This document shows, piece by piece, positions 60,290 to 64,000 of a stretch of DNA of 64,000 nucleotides (its first letter is position 1; every line of letters begins with the position of its first letter). The notes beneath the pieces were generated by a model, which was not told the origin of the DNA, did no database searches, and saw only the letters and a program-made list of their open reading frames with translations. Made by a program: the position numbers and the translations under genes. This stretch comes from CAYUPI01 sp964446585 (GTDB lineage Bacteria; Verrucomicrobiota; Verrucomicrobiia; Limisphaerales; UBA8199): contig CAYUPI010000025.1 in assembly GCA_964446585.1 (NCBI GenBank), positions 1 through 64,000 of the forward strand, given 5' to 3'.

Positions 60290-61009
60290 ATGAATAATCA
60301 AAGTCCACTCGTTCCCCAAGGTTCCACACTCGATCAAAAACAGAAAGGCCGCGCCCGAGTAAAGCTGGCGGTCTTTTTCGTCCTCGCCGTCCACGGTGTC
60401 GGTTTGCTGGCCTTGCTGCTGCAAGGATGCCATCAAGACGCCAGTCCGCAAGCCGGCCAGAGCACCAATACGCTCCCAACGTTTGATGCGACTAATGTGC
60501 CGATTGTCGCCGAGCCAAGTGCGCCGGCGACGCCGGCGAATGCCGTGCCGGTAGTCGAAGCGACCAACGCGGCGCCCGCTCCGGCGACAGAGTACACCGT
60601 GGCGAGGGGCGATACCTTCAGCACGATCGCCAAAAAATTCGGCGTTTCGTCAAAAGCAATCATGGACGCGAACCCCGGCGTGGAAGCGACCAAGCTGCAA
60701 GTTGGCAAAACGTTGCACATTCCTGCGCCGACCAAGACGATTGCGGCGAGCCCAGGAGGAGCGACCGCGCCGGAGACGGCCAATGGCGAGCAGGTGTATC
60801 AGGTCAAGTCCGGCGATACGCTGACCAAAATCGCCAGCGAGCATCACACGAGCGTTAAGGCCATCCGCGCCGCTAATAGTTTGCGGACCGATCGCATTAC
60901 CGTGGGACAAAAGCTCAAAGTTCCCGCGAAGGCTACGACGGCCTCAACCGCGACCAAAACGGCATCGGCGAATCCGACGACGCCGAACGGCGTGCCGGCC
61001 GCGCGCTAG
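60290..61009 (+). CDS. Membrane-anchored protein with two LysM domains
   Basis: 239 residues: one membrane helix or lipoprotein-like segment (VKLAVFFVLAVHGVGLLALLLQGC; a Cys follows LLQG), a Thr/Ala/Pro-rich linker, LysM 1 (about 101-146; YTVARGDTFSTIAKKFGVSS) and LysM 2 (about 166-212; YQVKSGDTLTKIASEHHTSV), then an Ala/Thr tail. It binds peptidoglycan from the periplasmic side. Its place inside the dcw cluster between murD and ftsW is not standard and suggests a role in wall synthesis or division. Confidence 0.9.
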   Translation: MNNQSPLVPQGSTLDQKQKGRARVKLAVFFVLAVHGVGLLALLLQGCHQDASPQAGQSTNTLPTFDATNVPIVAEPSAPATPANAVPVVEATNAAPAPATEYTVARGDTFSTIAKKFGVSSKAIMDANPGVEATKLQVGKTLHIPAPTKTIAASPGGATAPETANGEQVYQVKSGDTLTKIASEHHTSVKAIRAANSLRTDRITVGQKLKVPAKATTASTATKTASANPTTPNGVPAAR

Positions 61010-61068
61010 GCGTTCGCGCCGGAACGCAGAGTCCAAGCTCGGCGCGACTACCCGCGACCCAGGCCCGA

Positions 61069-62199
61069 ATGAGACTGGCCGTCACTCTGTTGGCGTTTTG
61101 TGTTGCTGCCTTGTTGGCACTGGGAATGGTGGTGCTTTACAGCTCGAGCATGGGCCAGCCGGGGGCACGCTTCCTTATCACTCAACTCACCTGGTGCGCC
61201 TTGGGTTTGGGGTTGTGCGTGACGGCTGCGAACCTGGATTATGGATTGCTGAGGAAGCTGGCGGTGCCGCTGTTAATCGTGGCGGTAGTGCTGTTGGTGC
61301 TGGTTTTCGTTCCGCATGTTGGACTCAAGATCAAAGGAGCCCGGCGCTGGCTGGGTTACGGCGCGGCCAGGATGGAGTCCTCGGAGTTTGCGAAGTTGGC
61401 ACTGATAATCGCTCTGGCGTGGTATGGGGAACGCTATCAACGCCAAATGTGGACCTGGAAGCGGGGCGTGGCGATACCGGCGGCAATGGTGGTGACGGTG
61501 CTCGGGTTGATCTTCATCGAACCGGATCGTGGAACAACGATTCTACTGGCGGGCGTCAGCGGGGCGATGTTGCTAATCGCTGGTGTCAGGTGGACGTATA
61601 TCGCGCCGCCGATCATGGCCGCGCTGGCCGGCCTCGGTTTTTCCCTATGGCACGATCCCATGCGCATCAAGCGCATTTTCGGCTGGCTTTACCTCGAGGA
61701 GCACAAGAACGGCGTCGGTTATCAGGCGTACCAGGCCATGCTTGCCCTGGGGGCAGGTGGCTGGACCGGACTGGGCCTGGGCAACGGGAGACAAAAACTG
61801 GGATTTGTGCCGGAGAACCACACTGACTTCATTCTTTCGGTTATCGGCGAAGAACTCGGGCTCATCGCGACCCTGCTCGTGGTCCTGGCGTTTGTCACTA
61901 TCGTGATGTGTGGTCTCTTTATTGCTCGCAGTTCGCGCGACACTTTCGGCCTGCTGCTCGGTTCGGGCATTTCGTTGCTTATCGGGCTTCAAGCATTCAT
62001 CAACGTCGGCGTCGTGACCAGTGCCTTGCCCAACAAGGGGCTGCCTCTGCCCTTTGTGAGCTATGGCGGGTCGAACCTGTTAATGATGCTGACGAGCGTG
62101 GGCTTGCTGCTGAGCATCGCGCGCCTATCGCGCGTGGGTCGCCCGATAACAGTTGATTCGCGGTCCGGTCACGAGGTTCCTGCTGCCCAGGCGACATGA
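61069..62199 (+). CDS. ftsW: SEDS-family peptidoglycan glycosyltransferase FtsW
   Basis: Polymerises septal glycan from lipid II together with FtsI. 376 residues with about ten helices and SEDS marks: KGARRWLGYGAARMESSEFA, FIEPDRGTTILL, GNGRQKLGFVPENHTDFILS, VIGEELGLIATLL and GLPLPFVSYGGSNLLMML. Normal length. It starts 59 bp after the LysM gene and overlaps murG by 4 bp. Confidence 0.95.
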   Translation: MRLAVTLLAFCVAALLALGMVVLYSSSMGQPGARFLITQLTWCALGLGLCVTAANLDYGLLRKLAVPLLIVAVVLLVLVFVPHVGLKIKGARRWLGYGAARMESSEFAKLALIIALAWYGERYQRQMWTWKRGVAIPAAMVVTVLGLIFIEPDRGTTILLAGVSGAMLLIAGVRWTYIAPPIMAALAGLGFSLWHDPMRIKRIFGWLYLEEHKNGVGYQAYQAMLALGAGGWTGLGLGNGRQKLGFVPENHTDFILSVIGEELGLIATLLVVLAFVTIVMCGLFIARSSRDTFGLLLGSGISLLIGLQAFINVGVVTSALPNKGLPLPFVSYGGSNLLMMLTSVGLLLSIARLSRVGRPITVDSRSGHEVPAAQAT

Positions 62200-63446
62200 A
62201 CCAGCCATCGCGCCAACCCTCGCGTTTCGTCATCGCTTGCGGCGGCACAGGCGGCCATCTATTTCCGGGCCTGGCTGTGGCGCAAAAGCTGGCGCAGCGC
62301 GACTGCCAGGTGACGCTGCTCGTCTCGCCCAAGGAAGTGGATCAGCACGCGGTGAAGTGCGCCAGCCAGGTGGACGTCGTCACCTTGCCGGCGGTATGTT
62401 TGAAGCGCGGCAGCGAAATTGCCTTCATCCGCGGATTCAGCCAATCGTATCGCCTGTCCAGGAAGCTGTTTCGCTGGCTAAAACCGGAAGCGGCGCTCGC
62501 TATGGGAGGATTCACCAGCGCGCCGCCGATCCTCGCAGCAAAAGCCGCGCGGGCACGCACGTTCCTGCACGAGTCCAACACGATTCCGGGCCGGGCTAAT
62601 CGCTGGCTTTCACGGGTTGTGGATCATGGATTTATTGGTTTTCCATCCGCGGCGAGCCGACTCAAACGTTGCTCTCTGACCATTAGCGGCACGCCTGTGC
62701 GGCCGCAATTCAAGGAAGGTGACGTGGCCAGTTGCCGGGTGGAACTGGGGTTGGAGCCGGAAAGGCCGGTGGTGTTGGTGATGGGAGGCAGCCAGGGTGC
62801 CCACGGTATCAACGAATTGGTCCTCCGCTCGTTGCCGCTTCTTGCTCAGACGGCCCCGGATTGGCAGTGGCTCCATTTGACCGGGTCCAACGATGCGATC
62901 GAAGTGCGACGCGCGTACACAGCTCTGAATTTAACCGCCATCGTTCATCCATTTTTCGACCGGATGGAGTGCGCCCTGGGCGCCGCGTCCGCCGCAGTGA
63001 CGCGGGCTGGCGCCTCGACATTGGCCGAACTCGCGGTGATGGAGTTGCCGGCTTTGCTGGTCCCCTATCCCTCTGCCACCGACAACCACCAGTGGCACAA
63101 TGCGCATGCCTACGCAACCACCGGCGCGGCTCGGTTGTTGACACAAGCCGACGCCACACCCGAGCAATTGGCGCGCTCGTTGATAGATCTCGTTCGCAAT
63201 GATGCCGTACGCCATGCGATGCAGGCCGCTCTGTCGCGGTGGCATCGCCCAGTCGCTGCGGACGACATTGCCGACCGCATGCTCGAAGCGGTCCGAGTGG
63301 CGGAGTTACAGGGGCCGCTTCGACTCTCCAGCCTTCGAGCCGCGGCGCCGAGCGCCATTTTCAACCCTCCCACCGCCTCAGAAAATTCAGCCGGTGAGCT
63401 GAACCTCGCGCGCAAGGCCGATCCGCCGGAGGCCTTTTCCGTATGA
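62196..63446 (+). CDS. murG: Lipid I GlcNAc-transferase
   Basis: Converts lipid I to lipid II at the inner membrane face. 416 residues: N-domain GGTGGHLFPGLAVAQKLAQR, linker region FLHESNTIPGRANRWLS, C-domain VVLVMGGSQGAHGINELVLR and TRAGASTLAELAVMELPALL with YPSATDNHQWHNAHAY. The C-terminal 55 or so residues (after MLEAVRVAEL) are an extension not seen in typical MurG. It overlaps ftsW and murB by 4 bp each. Confidence 0.95.
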   Translation: MNQPSRQPSRFVIACGGTGGHLFPGLAVAQKLAQRDCQVTLLVSPKEVDQHAVKCASQVDVVTLPAVCLKRGSEIAFIRGFSQSYRLSRKLFRWLKPEAALAMGGFTSAPPILAAKAARARTFLHESNTIPGRANRWLSRVVDHGFIGFPSAASRLKRCSLTISGTPVRPQFKEGDVASCRVELGLEPERPVVLVMGGSQGAHGINELVLRSLPLLAQTAPDWQWLHLTGSNDAIEVRRAYTALNLTAIVHPFFDRMECALGAASAAVTRAGASTLAELAVMELPALLVPYPSATDNHQWHNAHAYATTGAARLLTQADATPEQLARSLIDLVRNDAVRHAMQAALSRWHRPVAADDIADRMLEAVRVAELQGPLRLSSLRAAAPSAIFNPPTASENSAGELNLARKADPPEAFSV

Positions 63447-64000
63447 ACCAACTCGCTACCGAGCTGGATTGCCCGGCCCAAAACCGCATGGATACACTCG
63501 AGGAATTGCGCCGGAGGGTTTCGCCTCTGACGATCCTCCGCGCAAACGAGCTGCTCGCCCGGCGCACGACGTTGCGCGTCGGCGGCCAGGCCGACTTCTA
63601 CACCGAGCCGGCTTCGACGCAGGAACTCGCGGAGGTGGTTCGATTTTGTGCCGAGCACCAAATCCACTATTTGCTTCTGGGTCGCGGCTCGAATCTGTTG
63701 GTCAGGGACGGAGGCTTCAGGGGCGTGGTGATCTCTTTGGCGCAGCCGCACTTCAGCCAAATCGAACTCGCCGGAGAATATCTGAGCTGCGGGGCCGGCG
63801 CCCGGCTCAAAGTCGTGGCGAGCGAAGCGAAACGCCATGGGCTGGCGGGACTCGAGTTTTTGGAAGGTATTCCTGGAAGTGTCGGAGGCGGGTTGCGGAT
63901 GAATGCAGGGGCGATGGGAGGACAGATGTTCGACGTGGTGGAATCGCTCCGGCTGATGGACGAGAATGGACGCGTCGAGGAGCGAAAACGCCGGGAGCTG
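63443..64000 (+). CDS. murB: UDP-N-acetylenolpyruvoylglucosamine reductase, partial
   Basis: FAD/NADPH enzyme that completes UDP-MurNAc. The gene starts at ATG 63443, overlapping the murG stop, and runs off the window end (186 codons visible). FAD-domain motifs are seen: RRTTLRVGGQADFYTEPAS, YLLLGRGSNLLVRDGGFRG, and LEFLEGIPGSVGGGLRMNAG. murC, usually between murG and murB, is absent here. Confidence 0.95.
   Translation, partial: MNQLATELDCPAQNRMDTLEELRRRVSPLTILRANELLARRTTLRVGGQADFYTEPASTQELAEVVRFCAEHQIHYLLLGRGSNLLVRDGGFRGVVISLAQPHFSQIELAGEYLSCGAGARLKVVASEAKRHGLAGLEFLEGIPGSVGGGLRMNAGAMGGQMFDVVESLRLMDENGRVEERKRREL

Noticed and set aside
1..64000. CRISPR array, prophage or rRNA operon
   Set aside because: No regularly spaced direct repeats with unique spacers, no phage structural genes and no rRNA-like sequence were found. 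The hairpin array at 274-514 has diverged units and no spacers.

Overview
The window is GC-rich bacterial chromosome that most resembles Verrucomicrobiota, probably a Pedosphaera/Limisphaera-like (subdivision 3) lineage. This rests on established family knowledge. Planctomycete/Verrucomicrobium-type CxxCH haem-binding dehydrogenase domains are present, together with a GH172 (DUF2961) protein, a Bat/MoxR operon, and several short palindromic repeat families in the intergenic regions. No database search was possible, so the taxonomic call is an inference.

Layout. 0-10.7 kb is a (+) strand translation block: rpsL-rpsG-fusA, rpsJ-rplC-rplD-rplW, prs, L25/ctc, pth, rpsF, ssb, rplI. tuf is not between fusA and rpsJ, and the S10 operon stops after rplW. 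10.7-16.4 kb is a (-) strand moxR-DUF58-DUF4381-batA-batB-batC operon. 16.4-19.7 kb holds small unrelated genes (unknown protein, CPBP protease, VOC protein, two small membrane proteins), with one site resembling an integron attC. 20.3-25.5 kb has rpoN, facing a parB-pfkB-def operon, then a DUF309 gene. 25.6-27.1 kb has a secreted FecR-domain protein and a response regulator. 27.2-36.3 kb is a (+) strand carbohydrate locus: a 1598-residue deacetylase/FG-GAP/dehydrogenase/HEAT/cytochrome c fusion, an ABC permease, a sugar-binding lipoprotein and a GH172 protein. 36.4-39.0 kb is a molybdenum hydroxylase pair of IorAB type.

39.0-46.7 kb is the accessory region. It holds miniature remnants of a REP-associated (RAYT) transposase, an unknown zinc-ribbon-like gene, a 5'-truncated rhs module with a HINT domain and a short toxin-like tip, a translationally coupled TPR protein (candidate immunity), an ankyrin protein, a frameshifted DUF7710 gene, a hicBA pair, and an intact RAYT transposase framed by perfect 28-bp inverted repeats. 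46.9-50.7 kb has a YdeI-like gene, an unknown gene, and batE and batD, which are displaced from the rest of the bat operon. 51-64 kb is the division and cell wall (dcw) cluster: mraZ, unknown, rsmH, ftsL-like, ftsI, murF, mraY, murD, LysM protein, ftsW, murG, murB (cut by the window end). murE is absent from its usual place and murC is absent between murG and murB.

The most unusual signals are repeat-based. (1) Three copies of a 111-112 bp palindromic element, each with 29-bp arms around a 53-54 bp core, all directly after (+) strand stop codons. (2) A palindromic C/A-rich repeat family that appears to supply the secretion signal of two different exported proteins. (3) A run of six small stem-loops with constant 3-nt loops upstream of rpsL. 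(4) A shared layout in which a promoter is followed by a 5'-terminal hairpin, at rpsL, rpsJ and prs. The rhs module is the best candidate for a toxin/immunity system; its toxin tip matches no family I recognise.
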